DNA from: Maribacter thermophilus | Lineage (GTDB): Bacteria; Bacteroidota; Bacteroidia; Flavobacteriales; Flavobacteriaceae | Direction of reading: 5' to 3' | Assembly: GCF_001020565.1 (NCBI RefSeq) | Contig: NZ_LDAS01000001.1 | Coordinates: 3,721,502 to 3,785,501, forward strand | Length of the DNA: 64,000 nucleotides | Shown here: positions 8,136 through 18,316 of the stretch, one piece after another | Position numbering within the stretch: position 1 is the stretch's first letter | Layout of the letters: each line of letters begins with the position of its first letter | Notes under the pieces: generated by a model | The model's database searches: none | Told to the model about the DNA's origin: nothing | Seen by the model: only the letters and a program-made list of their open reading frames with translations | Position numbers and translations under genes: made by a program

Positions 8136-8807
8136 CTAATTTTTTGATGAGTGGATCAGTTTTCCAATTTCAAAAACCTCCACATAGCAGTTGTTCAAGG
8201 CAAGAACAAGTACACTTTTTTCGTTGATCAGGGTAGTGATATGCAAAAGGTTTTCCTTGGTATCACTACTTTTTACAACAGGGAATTCCTCTGGGTCGAT
8301 CAAATAAAAGGCGGGCACCTCAAAATCGATGTCACGCTCTATTTTTTCGCCTTTGTAGTAATTGTCGATATGGGGAGTGGTCATATAGCTGACATTCACC
8401 GTGGTGTCTTTTCGTTTTCCTATATATACCTTAAAGTCTTCAGGTTTTGTGTTATCGTGCCCCTGTGTTATTTTACCATGTATGGAAAACAGTTTTTTTC
8501 TGTTATCCAACGATATGCTGTCGGTCATTAACTTTAGGCTTGTTTTTATGGGTTGGTTGGATGGGTGAAAAATAGAGGTAGAGTCGATATTCGGGTCGGG
8601 TGTAATTTCTTTGTCCAATATGCTATAATCGCGAAACAAAGGTTTTTCGGTGGTTGATTCAGGAAACCAACCGAGCTCAAAACGGTCTTCATCGACTTTG
8701 TACTTTAATAGTTCGTTTTGTTCGAAGGTGCTGATATCGTAGGGGATTTCTTTGCAGCCAAAAAAAGAAATAAAAAGTAACGGTAGTAATATTTTAGATC
8801 TCATCAT
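8136..8807 (-). CDS. Putative lipoprotein, unknown function
   Basis: A 223-residue protein with a lipoprotein leader (LLFISFFGCKE; the Cys is followed by Lys and Glu). The mature part is mostly beta-strand-like with many Asp, Lys and Thr residues; no enzyme motif is seen. The first codons are MM, so the start could be either Met. It lies downstream of the MATE gene at the end of the efflux operon, but about 90 bp separate them, so co-transcription is uncertain. Confidence 0.65.
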   Translation of the reverse strand: MMRSKILLPLLFISFFGCKEIPYDISTFEQNELLKYKVDEDRFELGWFPESTTEKPLFRDYSILDKEITPDPNIDSTSIFHPSNQPIKTSLKLMTDSISLDNRKKLFSIHGKITQGHDNTKPEDFKVYIGKRKDTTVNVSYMTTPHIDNYYKGEKIERDIDFEVPAFYLIDPEEFPVVKSSDTKENLLHITTLINEKSVLVLALNNCYVEVFEIGKLIHSSKN

Positions 8808-8897
8808 GAGAAAAGTGGTTGGTTTTAAAAAATAACGGGTCCAAGACTTATTTCGTATATGGTTACCTGATTTTTAAGGAACTGGAGGGACGAGGGC

Positions 8898-10211
8898 TTA
8901 AAGACCGGTCGTTTTTCTGACAATGATAAAGGATACCAGTGCCGACAAGGCATCGCTGACCGCAAAAGAGCTCCAAATTCCGTTGAGACCGAACATTGCG
9001 TTGAGTCCGTAAGCGATAGGAACATAGAGTAGGATAGGGCGGAGGAGGGCGAAAAAAATAGCGATTTTCTTCTCTTGCAGGGCCTGTACATAGCGTGTTG
9101 CTATGATCTGCAGCATGTAAAAGGGGATGGATAGGGCAAAAATGCGCAAGGCCACCTTGGCCATGTTTTCGATAGTTTCGTTGTTGTCTATAAAAATACC
9201 AACGATTACATTCGGTGCCAATTCTAAAAAGAGCATTCCTAGAAGCCCTACCAAACCCACGATGATAAGGGTGTAGCGCAGCGTCTTTCGGTTTCGGTCG
9301 TGGTCGTTGGCACCGAGGTTGAAACTGATCAAGGGTTGTATGCCGTCTCCGATACCTAGGGCGATCATCATAAAAACTACGTTGACGCCATAGATAATGC
9401 CCATTACCGCCACTGCCGGTGCCCCGTCTGCCTGGAGCAACAAGTTATTGGCGATCATGTTCTGTAGACTGGTGGCGCTGTCCATAATAAAGGGTGCCAG
9501 CCCCAGTAACATAATGGGGGAAATCACTTTTTGTTGTAGCCGGATGTTCTTCCACTTTAGGGCGATCTTGCTTTTGCCCAAAAAATAATATCTAAGCAAG
9601 AGCAGGGCGTTCACCCCTTGGGCGATGATAGTGGCGAGGGCTGCCCCGCGTACCCCCATGTCGAGCCCCTTCATAAAAACGATATCCAAGAAGATATTGA
9701 TAAGGGCCGAGACGAAAATAAGTAGGGCGGGCAAGCGCGGATTTCCTTCTGCACGACAAGTAAATTCCAGGGCGATAAAAAATGACAAGGGGAACCCGAG
9801 TATGATGACCACTAAGTACTCCGCCGACATGTGGAGTAACTCGCCCCGTGCACCCATAAGTTCCAATAGGGGTTCGTAAAAAAACAGTCCGGCCGAAGTA
9901 AATAGGACAATGGTTACCAAGAGTCCGGCCATCATGTTCCCCAATACAACTTCTGCCTTTTCGGGGTCCGATTCCCCTAAATATTTTGCTATCAACACTC
10001 CGGCACCGCTTCCAAAAAGCAGTACAAAACCGAATTTCAACAGCGAAATGGGAAATACCATGGTCACGGCCGAAAGGCCGTCGGCCCCAACGAAATGCCC
10101 TACGAAAATACGGTCTACAATGTTATAGAGAGCATTTACCAACAGGCCCAGAACGGCGGGTCCGACATATACAAATAACTGTTTTAGTACAGTTTGTTCT
10201 TTTGGTGCCAT
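8898..10211 (-). CDS. MATE family efflux transporter
   Basis: A 437-residue inner-membrane protein with about twelve hydrophobic segments in two six-helix halves. The N-terminal region ALYNIVDRIFVGHFVGADGLSA carries the typical MATE pattern, as in the MepA/NorM group. MATE pumps exchange Na+ or H+ for cationic drugs and metabolites. The start lies 26 bp after the stop of the outer-membrane factor gene, so it is very probably the fourth gene of the efflux operon. This is unusual because MATE pumps do not need an outer-membrane channel. Confidence 0.88.
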   Translation of the reverse strand: MAPKEQTVLKQLFVYVGPAVLGLLVNALYNIVDRIFVGHFVGADGLSAVTMVFPISLLKFGFVLLFGSGAGVLIAKYLGESDPEKAEVVLGNMMAGLLVTIVLFTSAGLFFYEPLLELMGARGELLHMSAEYLVVIILGFPLSFFIALEFTCRAEGNPRLPALLIFVSALINIFLDIVFMKGLDMGVRGAALATIIAQGVNALLLLRYYFLGKSKIALKWKNIRLQQKVISPIMLLGLAPFIMDSATSLQNMIANNLLLQADGAPAVAVMGIIYGVNVVFMMIALGIGDGIQPLISFNLGANDHDRNRKTLRYTLIIVGLVGLLGMLFLELAPNVIVGIFIDNNETIENMAKVALRIFALSIPFYMLQIIATRYVQALQEKKIAIFFALLRPILLYVPIAYGLNAMFGLNGIWSSFAVSDALSALVSFIIVRKTTGL

Positions 10212-10237
10212 TGTTTTACTATGCTATACCGGCTCTG

Positions 10238-11647
10238 TTATTGCCAACCACCACCAAGGGCGCGGTACAATTCAATTATGGCTTGTAACTCTTCTTTTTT
10301 ATCTTCTACACCCTCTAATTGTGCTGATAACAAACTGTTTTTTGTAGTTAATACATCGGTATAATTAGTGCTAGATGAATATTCTAGTAAAGCTTCTGTA
10401 AATTCTACAGATTTTTCAAGAGCAGCTATTTGTTGCGCTCTAGACTCTTGCTTTTCCTTGGTCTTATTATATGAATAAAGGGCATTCGATATTTCTGAAC
10501 CTGCATTCAACCATGCTGCTTTATAATCATAAAACGATTGTTGTTGAACCGATTTATTGATTTTCAGTGTTGCTTTATTTTCTCCGTTCGCAAAAATTGG
10601 CTGTGTTAAGCCGCCTATTAAATTATAGAAAATAGAATTATCGAAAAAATCGGACAAACTTAATGAAGACAAACCTCCACTTGCTGTAATGGTCAAAGAT
10701 GGATAAAAATTCGTTTTTGCAACATTTACATCTTCAAAAGCACTTCTAAAAGCCATTTCCGCCTCTTGTATATCGGGTCTGTTTCTTAACAAGGAAGATG
10801 GTACTCCTATTTTTAAATCGGCGTAGGCCTCTTGTTCTTTTAAAGATGTTCTTTCAATAGCGCCAGGTACTCTGCCCAACAAAATGGCTAAAGCATTTTC
10901 TTGTTCTAAAATGGATATTTCTATATCCGGAATAGATGTTTCTATTTCGTATCTACTGGCTTCACTTTGCACCACGGCGGCACCATCTACCACGCCCGAT
11001 TCTTTCAGGAATTTCATGGTTTCTTGGTCCTTTATCCTGTTTTCCAGGGTTTTTTTGGTAATGGCCAATTGGGCATCAAGGGCCAATAGACTGTAATAGC
11101 TCTGTGCTATATCCGATATCAATTGGGTTTGAACCGCCCTCGCCGCAGCTTCCGTTTTTAAGAAAGAGGCCAAAGCCGAGCGTTTGTTGCTTCGTAGTTT
11201 TCCCCATACATCAAGCTCCCAGCTGCTGCTCAATTGCCCCGTATAGGTAGTGGTGTTTAGATTAATGCCACTAACCCCACCAAAGTTCAGGGCCGCTTCC
11301 GATGTTTTAGATCGTGTTACCTGGGCACTACCTTCCAAACTGGGAAAAAAGGAGAGTTTGGCCTGTGCCAAACTGGCTCGGGCCTGGTTGATGTTCTCCA
11401 GGGCCGTCTTTAGGTCCAGATTGTTTTGCAGGCCTTCTTCAATCAAACCTTGCAAGATGGTATCCGATATCATTTCTTTCCAAGGCAGGGTTGCTATAGA
11501 TGTGGAGTCTTGTACCAAGGTGTCCCTGTAATTTTCCGAAAACTCGATGTCGGGAGTGGTGTATCTTTTGTTGACCACACCGCAAGACCCTAACAGTAAG
11601 AGTGTCATCGTAATGGGAACGATATATTTTATAGATTTAAATTTCAT
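10238..11647 (-). CDS. RND efflux outer-membrane channel lipoprotein (NodT/TolC family)
   Basis: A 469-residue protein with a lipobox (LLLGSC). It has the internally duplicated helical and beta-strand structure of outer-membrane factors: long Ala/Gln/Leu-rich helices (NLDLKTALENINQARASLAQA) and an RNRPDIQEAEMAF segment typical of the family. It would form the trimeric outer-membrane exit duct for the RND pump encoded directly upstream (10 bp gap). Its length is normal and the reading frame is intact. Confidence 0.9.
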   Translation of the reverse strand: MKFKSIKYIVPITMTLLLLGSCGVVNKRYTTPDIEFSENYRDTLVQDSTSIATLPWKEMISDTILQGLIEEGLQNNLDLKTALENINQARASLAQAKLSFFPSLEGSAQVTRSKTSEAALNFGGVSGINLNTTTYTGQLSSSWELDVWGKLRSNKRSALASFLKTEAAARAVQTQLISDIAQSYYSLLALDAQLAITKKTLENRIKDQETMKFLKESGVVDGAAVVQSEASRYEIETSIPDIEISILEQENALAILLGRVPGAIERTSLKEQEAYADLKIGVPSSLLRNRPDIQEAEMAFRSAFEDVNVAKTNFYPSLTITASGGLSSLSLSDFFDNSIFYNLIGGLTQPIFANGENKATLKINKSVQQQSFYDYKAAWLNAGSEISNALYSYNKTKEKQESRAQQIAALEKSVEFTEALLEYSSSTNYTDVLTTKNSLLSAQLEGVEDKKEELQAIIELYRALGGGWQ

Positions 11648-11657
11648 ATCCGTTTTT

Positions 11658-14600
11658 TTATTTGTTCAAAGGAAGTTTTTCGTCTTCTTCATCTCCCCAA
11701 TCGTGATCGGGTATGCCCACTAATTTTTCCTGTAGATGTTGGAAAATGATGTACAGTACCGGTATAACCATGACACCCAATATGGTACCGACCAACATAC
11801 CTCCAATGGCTCCCGTACCAATGGCACGGTTACCTACAGCACCCGCACCTGTTGCGATCATAAGGGGTAGTAATCCGAAGATAAAGGCAAATGAGGTCAT
11901 TAAAATAGGTCGGAACCGGGCAATGGCACCGTCTATGGCAGATTGAACAATGGTTTCGCCCTGTCGCCTACGCTGTATGGCAAACTCGACAATTAGAATG
12001 GCATTTTTGGCCAAGAGCCCGATCAGCATCACCAGGGTGATTTGTATATAGATATTGTTGCTGATACCAAATAGATTGGCAAATATCAGAACCCCCGAAA
12101 GTCCGGCCGGTACAGATAGCAAAACGGAAATAGGAAGAATAAAGCTCTCGTACTGTGCGCACAATAGGAAATAAACAAATATGAAGCACAGCATAAAAAT
12201 ATAAACCGTTTGGCTACCGGCGGAAATCTCTTCTCTGGTTATACCGGAATATTCATATCCATAACCCGTTGGCAATGTTTCGGCAGCTACTTCTTCAATG
12301 GCATTAATGGCATCACCGGAACTATACCCATCATTGGGCGCCCCACTTATTTTTGCCGCTGTAAATAGATTGAAACGGGTTAAACTTTGTGGGCCGTACA
12401 CCCTTTTTAAGGTTATAAACTCGGTTATGGGCGCCATGACGCCATTACTGTTTTTAACTTTTATGGCGTTCAAACTCTCAAGGTTGGCCCTAAAGTTGGG
12501 TTCCCCTTGATAGATTACACGGTATTGCTTTCCGAATTTATTGAAGTTAGAGGCATACACCCCACTTAAATAACCTTGCATAACACTTAGAACACCTTCC
12601 ACATCCAATCCGGCCAATTTGGTTTTGTCCACGTCCACTACCACTTCGTATTGTGGAAAAGTAGGGTCGAATGTTGTGTTGGCATACTGTATTTCAGGGC
12701 GTTTGCTTAGGGCCTGAATAAAATCCTGGCTTACGTTGTAAAGCTGGTCTACCGTACCACCACTTTGATCTTGCAACTGTACCTCAAATCCGTTACTTAA
12801 GCCAAATCCTGTAACGGTTGGTGGAGCAAAAAATATAATTCTGGCATCTTTCATGGTAGCCGTTCTTGCGAACAACTGATTGATGATATCCTGTACACTT
12901 TGCCCCTCTCCCTTACGTTCGTCCCAAGATTTCAGTTTTAATATAAACATACCATAATTAGATCCTGTACCGCTTAAAAAACCACGACCGGTAGATCGTA
13001 AAAATGCGTTTACTTCTGGAATGTCTTCAATTATTTTCTGTAATTCATCCAAAACTTCATCCGTTCTTTCCATGGATGATGCCGCGGGTAAACTGACATC
13101 GGCAAAAACGGTACCTTGATCTTCATCGGGTACGAAGCCTGTTGGCGTGGTATTCATTAGGTAAACGAAAACTCCGATAAAAACTACTATAAGACCAACG
13201 GCAAGAGCCTTTTTACGAATTAAGAAGTTTAATGCACTTTTATATTTTGAAGTTGTTTTTTCAAAACCGACGTTAAACGCCATATAAAAACGTTGCAGAT
13301 AACTTTTTGATTTATGTTCTTCGTGCGGTTTTAACAAAAGGGCGCATAAGGCAGGACTCAAGGTCAATGCGTTAACGGCCGATAAAATGATGGCAATGGC
13401 AAGGGTTATACCAAATTGTTGGTAGAACACCCCTGAGGATCCACTAATAAATGTTACCGGAATAAACACCGCCGACATGACCAGGGTAATGGAAATAATG
13501 GCCCCGGAAATCTCACCCATGGCGTCCAGACTCGCTTTTCGGGCCGATTGATACCCCGAGTCCAGTTTGGCGTGTACGGCCTCTACCACCACAATGGCAT
13601 CATCGACCACAATACCAATGGCAAGCATTAAGGCGAATAGGGTCAACAAGTTGATCGTAAACCCGAAAAGGCTTAGGAAAAAGAAGGTGCCCACCACGGC
13701 CACCGGTACCGATATGGCAGGAATCAGTGTAGATCGCCAATCTTGTAAGAAGATAAATACCACAAGGAACACCAGTAAAAAAGCCTCGATCAAGGTATGG
13801 ATTACTTTCTCAATAGAGGCATCTAAAAAGTCGTTGGCATTCACCATTTCTGTATATTTAATACCTTCAGGAAAATTTTTAGAAGCTTCTTTTAGCGTCT
13901 CAATGGATTTTGCTACTACTTCTTGCGCATTAGATCCGGCAGATTGTGCTATAGCAACACCTGTTCCTGGTTTACCATTAATAGTGGTTATTGAACTATA
14001 CGATTGTGATCCTAATTCTACTCTAGCGACGTCTTTTAAGCGTAGAATACGCCCATCATCGGTAGTCTTGATAATGATTTCTTCAAAATCGGTAACATTT
14101 TGTAGTTTGCCTTTGTACTTTAAGGTGTATTGATAGGCTTGATTTCCTTGTAAACCTAATTCACCAGGTGCTGCTTCAAGATTTTGGTCATTTAGTGCGG
14201 TAGTAATATCGGATGGAATTAAACCGTAGTTGGCCATAATATTGGCTTTTAGCCATATGCGCATACTGTAATCTCTAGAGCTAAATGCTGAAGCACTACC
14301 AACCCCATCTATCCTTTTTAGTACAGGTATTAAATTAATTTGGGCATAATTCAGAATAAATTCCTCGTCATAGTTATCATTTTCACTGTACAGCCCAAAA
14401 ATAAATACATTACTACTTTGTTGTTTTTTTGTAGTAACACCCGCTTGTATAACCTCGGAAGGCAATAAATTGGAAGCCGTTGACACACTGTTTTGAACGT
14501 TGACCGCTGCAATATCGGGATCGGTGCCAAGTTCAAAGTATACGGTTATACTTGCCGAACCACTAGTTGCTGTAGAGGTCATATAGGTCATGCCCTCAAC

Positions 14601-14813
14601 ACCATTGATCGCCTCTTCCAAAGGAACGATGACACTGTTTAATACCGCTTCCGCGTTGGCACCGTCATAAGAGGCTGAAACCTGTACTGTTGGAGGTGCT
14701 ATATCTGGATATTGGGATATCGGCAGGGTCGTAATCCCGATAATTCCTAAAATCAATACGATGATAGAAATTACCGCCGAAAGAACCGGTCGCTTTATAA
14801 ATTTGTTGAACAT
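11658..14813 (-). CDS. RND multidrug efflux permease (HAE1/AcrB-like)
   Basis: A 1051-residue inner-membrane pump, the usual length for AcrB-type transporters. Seen: N-terminal helix and FIKRPVLSAVISIIV start; proton-relay aspartates in the TM4 segment GIVVDDAIVVVEAVHAKL; the conserved lysine in LIGLLAKNAILIVEFA (TM10); and two large periplasmic loops. It would export hydrophobic compounds driven by the proton gradient together with the adaptor (14 bp upstream) and the outer-membrane channel (10 bp downstream). The HAE1 motifs support small organic molecules rather than metals as substrate. Confidence 0.95.
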   Translation of the reverse strand: MFNKFIKRPVLSAVISIIVLILGIIGITTLPISQYPDIAPPTVQVSASYDGANAEAVLNSVIVPLEEAINGVEGMTYMTSTATSGSASITVYFELGTDPDIAAVNVQNSVSTASNLLPSEVIQAGVTTKKQQSSNVFIFGLYSENDNYDEEFILNYAQINLIPVLKRIDGVGSASAFSSRDYSMRIWLKANIMANYGLIPSDITTALNDQNLEAAPGELGLQGNQAYQYTLKYKGKLQNVTDFEEIIIKTTDDGRILRLKDVARVELGSQSYSSITTINGKPGTGVAIAQSAGSNAQEVVAKSIETLKEASKNFPEGIKYTEMVNANDFLDASIEKVIHTLIEAFLLVFLVVFIFLQDWRSTLIPAISVPVAVVGTFFFLSLFGFTINLLTLFALMLAIGIVVDDAIVVVEAVHAKLDSGYQSARKASLDAMGEISGAIISITLVMSAVFIPVTFISGSSGVFYQQFGITLAIAIILSAVNALTLSPALCALLLKPHEEHKSKSYLQRFYMAFNVGFEKTTSKYKSALNFLIRKKALAVGLIVVFIGVFVYLMNTTPTGFVPDEDQGTVFADVSLPAASSMERTDEVLDELQKIIEDIPEVNAFLRSTGRGFLSGTGSNYGMFILKLKSWDERKGEGQSVQDIINQLFARTATMKDARIIFFAPPTVTGFGLSNGFEVQLQDQSGGTVDQLYNVSQDFIQALSKRPEIQYANTTFDPTFPQYEVVVDVDKTKLAGLDVEGVLSVMQGYLSGVYASNFNKFGKQYRVIYQGEPNFRANLESLNAIKVKNSNGVMAPITEFITLKRVYGPQSLTRFNLFTAAKISGAPNDGYSSGDAINAIEEVAAETLPTGYGYEYSGITREEISAGSQTVYIFMLCFIFVYFLLCAQYESFILPISVLLSVPAGLSGVLIFANLFGISNNIYIQITLVMLIGLLAKNAILIVEFAIQRRRQGETIVQSAIDGAIARFRPILMTSFAFIFGLLPLMIATGAGAVGNRAIGTGAIGGMLVGTILGVMVIPVLYIIFQHLQEKLVGIPDHDWGDEEDEKLPLNK

Positions 14814-14827
14814 GGTTATCTAATATT

Positions 14828-15997
14828 TTAATTGTTGGTAGTTGTTACCTTTTCGGTAATTTGCTGCAAGGCACTTATATCACTCTCTTTTACCTGAACA
14901 GGTTTTATTTCCGTACCGCTGGACAAGGTTGCGATTCCTTCAAGAACCACTTGGTCACCGTCTTTGAGTCCGTCCGTAACAATGTAAGCCTGCCCAGAAT
15001 TGGTGGCTGTTACCGTAATTTTAGTGGATTGTACCTGCGACTCCCCGTTTACCAAATACACATATACGCCACCTTGGATCTCGTAGGTAGCCGATTGGGG
15101 GATAAGAAAGGCCCCTTCAATGGTTCTGGGAAGTTGTATGGTGGCACTGTTGCCCGTTCTAAGTAAATTATCGGGGTTGTCAAAAACAGCACGAACATTA
15201 AACGATCCCGTTTCTTCGTCTACCTGACCGCTCACTGTTTGAATTTTTCCTTTTTGGTCAAACGAGGTATAATCAGGAAGTAACAGAGAGACCTCGTTCA
15301 TATTGCTCAACAGGCCTTCTCTTGTGAACTCCAGATATGTTTTTTCGTTAATGGAAAAATAGGCGTACACCTGTTTTATATTCGACACCGTGGTCAAAGG
15401 TTCGGTAATGTTGCTGTTTACCAGACTCCCCAATTTATAGGGCAAAGAACCTATATAACCCGAAACCGGGGCCGTAATTTTGGTATAGCCAAAGTTGGTT
15501 TGTGCATTCGAATAATTGGCCTGTGCCTGCTCTAAGGCCGCCTTTGCGGCGGTAAGTGCATTTTCGGCGGAAGTTAATTCGAACTTGCTGATAATTTCCC
15601 GCTCAACCAAAGGCTTTGCTTTTTCAACATTGACCTCCGCAGAGCTTACATCGGCCTTTGCACTGCTGATCGCGGCCTTGGTGCTCAAAAGCTCCTGTTC
15701 ATATTCAGGGGCGTTCAATAAAAAAAGCGCTTGCCCTTTCTGCACATACTCTCCTTCGTCTACAAGCACTTTCTCTATAAAACCTTCAATTTTAGGATAA
15801 ATTTCTATGTTCTCGGTACCTTCGATGGTTACCGGAAACTCCCTATAGAGGCCTATGTTCTTTGGTGCTACCGTTAAAACCTTGTATTCGGCAATGCCCC
15901 CGTTAGGACGGGCTTCCTTGTTGTTGCACGAGAGGGAAAGCAGCCCTATGAATATCCCAAGGCACCAGGTAAAAAGCTTCGTTTTTCTAGTTTTCAT
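14828..15997 (-). CDS. RND efflux periplasmic adaptor (membrane fusion protein)
   Basis: A 389-residue lipoprotein (LLSLSC lipobox). It has a lipoyl/barrel-sandwich half (IEGFIEKVLVDEGEYVQKGQALF), an alpha-hairpin rich in Ala and Glu (about residues 105-160), the second lipoyl half (ITAPVSGYIGSL) and a beta-barrel domain. This is the AcrA/MexA order. It is the first gene of the operon adaptor-permease-channel-MATE and would bridge permease and channel. A 225-bp intergenic region separates it from the divergent AraC-type regulator. Confidence 0.93.
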   Translation of the reverse strand: MKTRKTKLFTWCLGIFIGLLSLSCNNKEARPNGGIAEYKVLTVAPKNIGLYREFPVTIEGTENIEIYPKIEGFIEKVLVDEGEYVQKGQALFLLNAPEYEQELLSTKAAISSAKADVSSAEVNVEKAKPLVEREIISKFELTSAENALTAAKAALEQAQANYSNAQTNFGYTKITAPVSGYIGSLPYKLGSLVNSNITEPLTTVSNIKQVYAYFSINEKTYLEFTREGLLSNMNEVSLLLPDYTSFDQKGKIQTVSGQVDEETGSFNVRAVFDNPDNLLRTGNSATIQLPRTIEGAFLIPQSATYEIQGGVYVYLVNGESQVQSTKITVTATNSGQAYIVTDGLKDGDQVVLEGIATLSSGTEIKPVQVKESDISALQQITEKVTTTNN

Positions 15998-16119
15998 CTC
16001 TATTTTATTGTTTCTTTTTGTTCAACTTTAGAATTCATACATTCATATCTTAAAGATGTACCGTGCCTGTTTTTGGGTATCGATTTTTACAGGTAGGCCA
16101 ATACTGTTCTTTGAAAGGA

Positions 16120-16127
16120 CAAAGGTA
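16120..16127 (-). promoter_or_regulatory. Candidate -7 box of the efflux operon
   Basis: On the minus strand this reads TACCTTTG, an exact match to the Bacteroidota TANNTTTG -7 consensus, 123 bp before the adaptor start. No clear TTG -33 element lies at the right distance, which would fit a promoter that needs an activator such as the divergent AraC-type protein. That last step is inference. Confidence 0.35.
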
Positions 16128-16222
16128 TGCTCGTATTATATTGTATTGTGAATTATTATTTTGGATAATTAGATTATTATTTAAGTTTTTCTATATTGAA
16201 ACTTGCTATAAAAAAATGCTGA

Positions 16223-17122
16223 ATGAAAATCTTTAGAGATATCAACTCTTATTTTTTGAACCGAACACAACCAGCAAATGATTATGCTAACAGTTTTTTT
16301 ATACGAAGAATAGCCAAGGATATGGAATATGCGGAACCCGATGATGAATTTTGGGGGCCTCATAAGCGCGATTTTTTTGAGATTGCCATTCTTCAGTCAA
16401 GTAACACCAATATCCAAATCGGCAATCAAACGATGAATCAGCTAAAAAACAGTTTGGCCATCGTTTCCCCTTTTCAAGTCATTAATTATAGTAGAGTTCC
16501 ACCCAATGATGATTATGGCTATATTATTTATTTCAACGCCTCTATCTTCACTAATTTAAACCAGTCATATGAGCTACAAAATGAGTTTCCTTTTTTTAAA
16601 ATTCATACCATGCCCATATATCAATTATCAGATGGTAACTTTAAGGATTTATTGGATATTGTTGAGGTTTTATACAAAGAATCTAGAAGTGGTGAAATGC
16701 ACAACTTTGAGATTGTGAGGTCTTTGCTCCTTGTTTTTCTATATAAGGTTAAGCGCTTTACCCAAGACAATAATGGGATAGTTACAACAAATAGGTACCA
16801 AAACATAATGTCTAAGTTTGAGCAGGTCATTCTGTCCAATAGTAATAAATTCTTATCTGTAAATGAATATGCATCACAAATGCATATTAGCCCTATTTAC
16901 CTTACCGAATGCGTGAAAAAAGTAACAGGAAAGAGTGCTCAGAAAATTATTATCGATTACAAAATACTGTATGCAAAAACACTTTTGCATCAAATGAATA
17001 AATCGGTATCTGAAGTTGCCTATGCATTAAACTTTAATGAAGTTGCCAATTTTAACCAGTTTTTTAAGCGCAATACGGGCATGACTGCCAGCCAATTTCG
17101 TAATTTGGGAAAGGGAGAGTAG
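16223..17122 (+). CDS. AraC family transcriptional regulator, divergent to efflux operon
   Basis: A 299-residue protein with an N-terminal cupin-like sensing region (about 30-170) and a C-terminal AraC double helix-turn-helix. It ends SVSEVAYALNFNEVANFNQFFKRNTGMTASQFR in pattern, with the typical second-helix and FKRxxGxTPxxFR signature. Its position next to and divergent from the adaptor-RND-OMF-MATE operon suggests that it controls that operon through the 225-bp shared region. The inducing compound is unknown. Confidence 0.85.
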   Translation: MKIFRDINSYFLNRTQPANDYANSFFIRRIAKDMEYAEPDDEFWGPHKRDFFEIAILQSSNTNIQIGNQTMNQLKNSLAIVSPFQVINYSRVPPNDDYGYIIYFNASIFTNLNQSYELQNEFPFFKIHTMPIYQLSDGNFKDLLDIVEVLYKESRSGEMHNFEIVRSLLLVFLYKVKRFTQDNNGIVTTNRYQNIMSKFEQVILSNSNKFLSVNEYASQMHISPIYLTECVKKVTGKSAQKIIIDYKILYAKTLLHQMNKSVSEVAYALNFNEVANFNQFFKRNTGMTASQFRNLGKGE

Positions 17123-17188
17123 ACCTGTTTTGTAAAATTTTAAGGGAAAAATAATTTTCTACTAAAATGTAGTTTCAATGGTATGCTA

Positions 17189-18316
17189 TTAAGGTTCTTG
17201 GTTAAATATATTTAGGTAGTACAAGTTGAAATCATCGGAATTAGCTTCTGCGATGTCCATCCAACCATCAGAATTTATATCTACTACAACAATATCGTAC
17301 GTCCTTGAGCTGTTGTTTGTAAGCTCTATTTTTTTGAAACGATTTCCGTCAATATTCAAGAAAACAATATTTGGTTTAAGGTAATTGCCCGTGACGATAT
17401 CCATGAGGCCATCCTTGTTAAAGTCGGCCAGGGCAATGCTATAGGTGTCCGTATCATTGGCGCCAAAGGCGACGGTTGTCATAAAAGAGAAGTTTTTGCT
17501 ACCCAGATAAATACTATTGGATCCATTGATGTTTCCGGTAACAATGTCCAAATAACCATCGTTGTTCATGTCGTCTATGGCAACAGATCTGGTTTCAAAA
17601 GATCCCGTTCCAAAATCCAGTTCTTTTTCAAATTTCCGATTGCCCTTGTTAATAAATATTTCATTGGGAATATTGTCTCTGTTTGCGAGGACCAAATCCG
17701 GTAGTTGATCGTTGTTTAGGTCTTTAATGGCAATATCTATGGTAGAATTTTTTTTGGCATCCAATTTTACACAATCAAACTTAAGGTTGCCATTGTTATA
17801 GCAGATAATATTTTTTTGTCCTCTATTGGTTATTATAAAATCTATATATCCATTATTGTCAATATCTCCCAAAGCTACATTTCTGGCATTGGAGATTTCG
17901 GCGACCGTAGAATGGAATTGAAAGTTTCCTTTACTATCGTTCAAATAAATTTTATGTGGGGCATTATCGTTTATTTCAAGAAGATCCAAGTCACCATCGT
18001 TGTCCAAATCCACTAATTCAGTCGCATAACTGGTAGCACTTATTTTTCCGATGGGGGTCATTTCATTAAAGCCTTTGCCGTAATTGTAGAAAATGTAATT
18101 GGTTTCTGGCCAATGTCGGCCATTGGCCACAACGGCATCTATTAGTCCGTCGTTGTTGATGTCACCAAAATCGATAGAGGCACTGCGTTGTTTTTTAGTG
18201 CCGAAACTATACCTAGGCTCCTCACTACTCATATCGTTCCTGGCATAAAAACCGCGTTCTTGCGATGAGGATAATAAAGGGGTTAGAAGAAGATAAAGTA
18301 GGGCAAGTCTCAACAT
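17189..18316 (-). CDS. Secreted FG-GAP/VCBS repeat protein
   Basis: A 375-residue protein with an N-terminal signal peptide (LALLYLLLTPLLSSSQE) and no lipobox. It has about seven repeats with the calcium-binding pattern D-x-N-x-D-G-x-x-D (DINNDGLID, DLDNDGDLD, DIDNNGYID, DMNNDGYLD, DFNKDGLMD, DINSDGWMD). Such repeats build an integrin-alpha-like beta-propeller. No catalytic domain and no obvious type IX C-terminal sorting domain are visible. It is probably an exported binding or scaffold protein; its ligand is unknown. Confidence 0.82.
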   Translation of the reverse strand: MLRLALLYLLLTPLLSSSQERGFYARNDMSSEEPRYSFGTKKQRSASIDFGDINNDGLIDAVVANGRHWPETNYIFYNYGKGFNEMTPIGKISATSYATELVDLDNDGDLDLLEINDNAPHKIYLNDSKGNFQFHSTVAEISNARNVALGDIDNNGYIDFIITNRGQKNIICYNNGNLKFDCVKLDAKKNSTIDIAIKDLNNDQLPDLVLANRDNIPNEIFINKGNRKFEKELDFGTGSFETRSVAIDDMNNDGYLDIVTGNINGSNSIYLGSKNFSFMTTVAFGANDTDTYSIALADFNKDGLMDIVTGNYLKPNIVFLNIDGNRFKKIELTNNSSRTYDIVVVDINSDGWMDIAEANSDDFNLYYLNIFNQEP

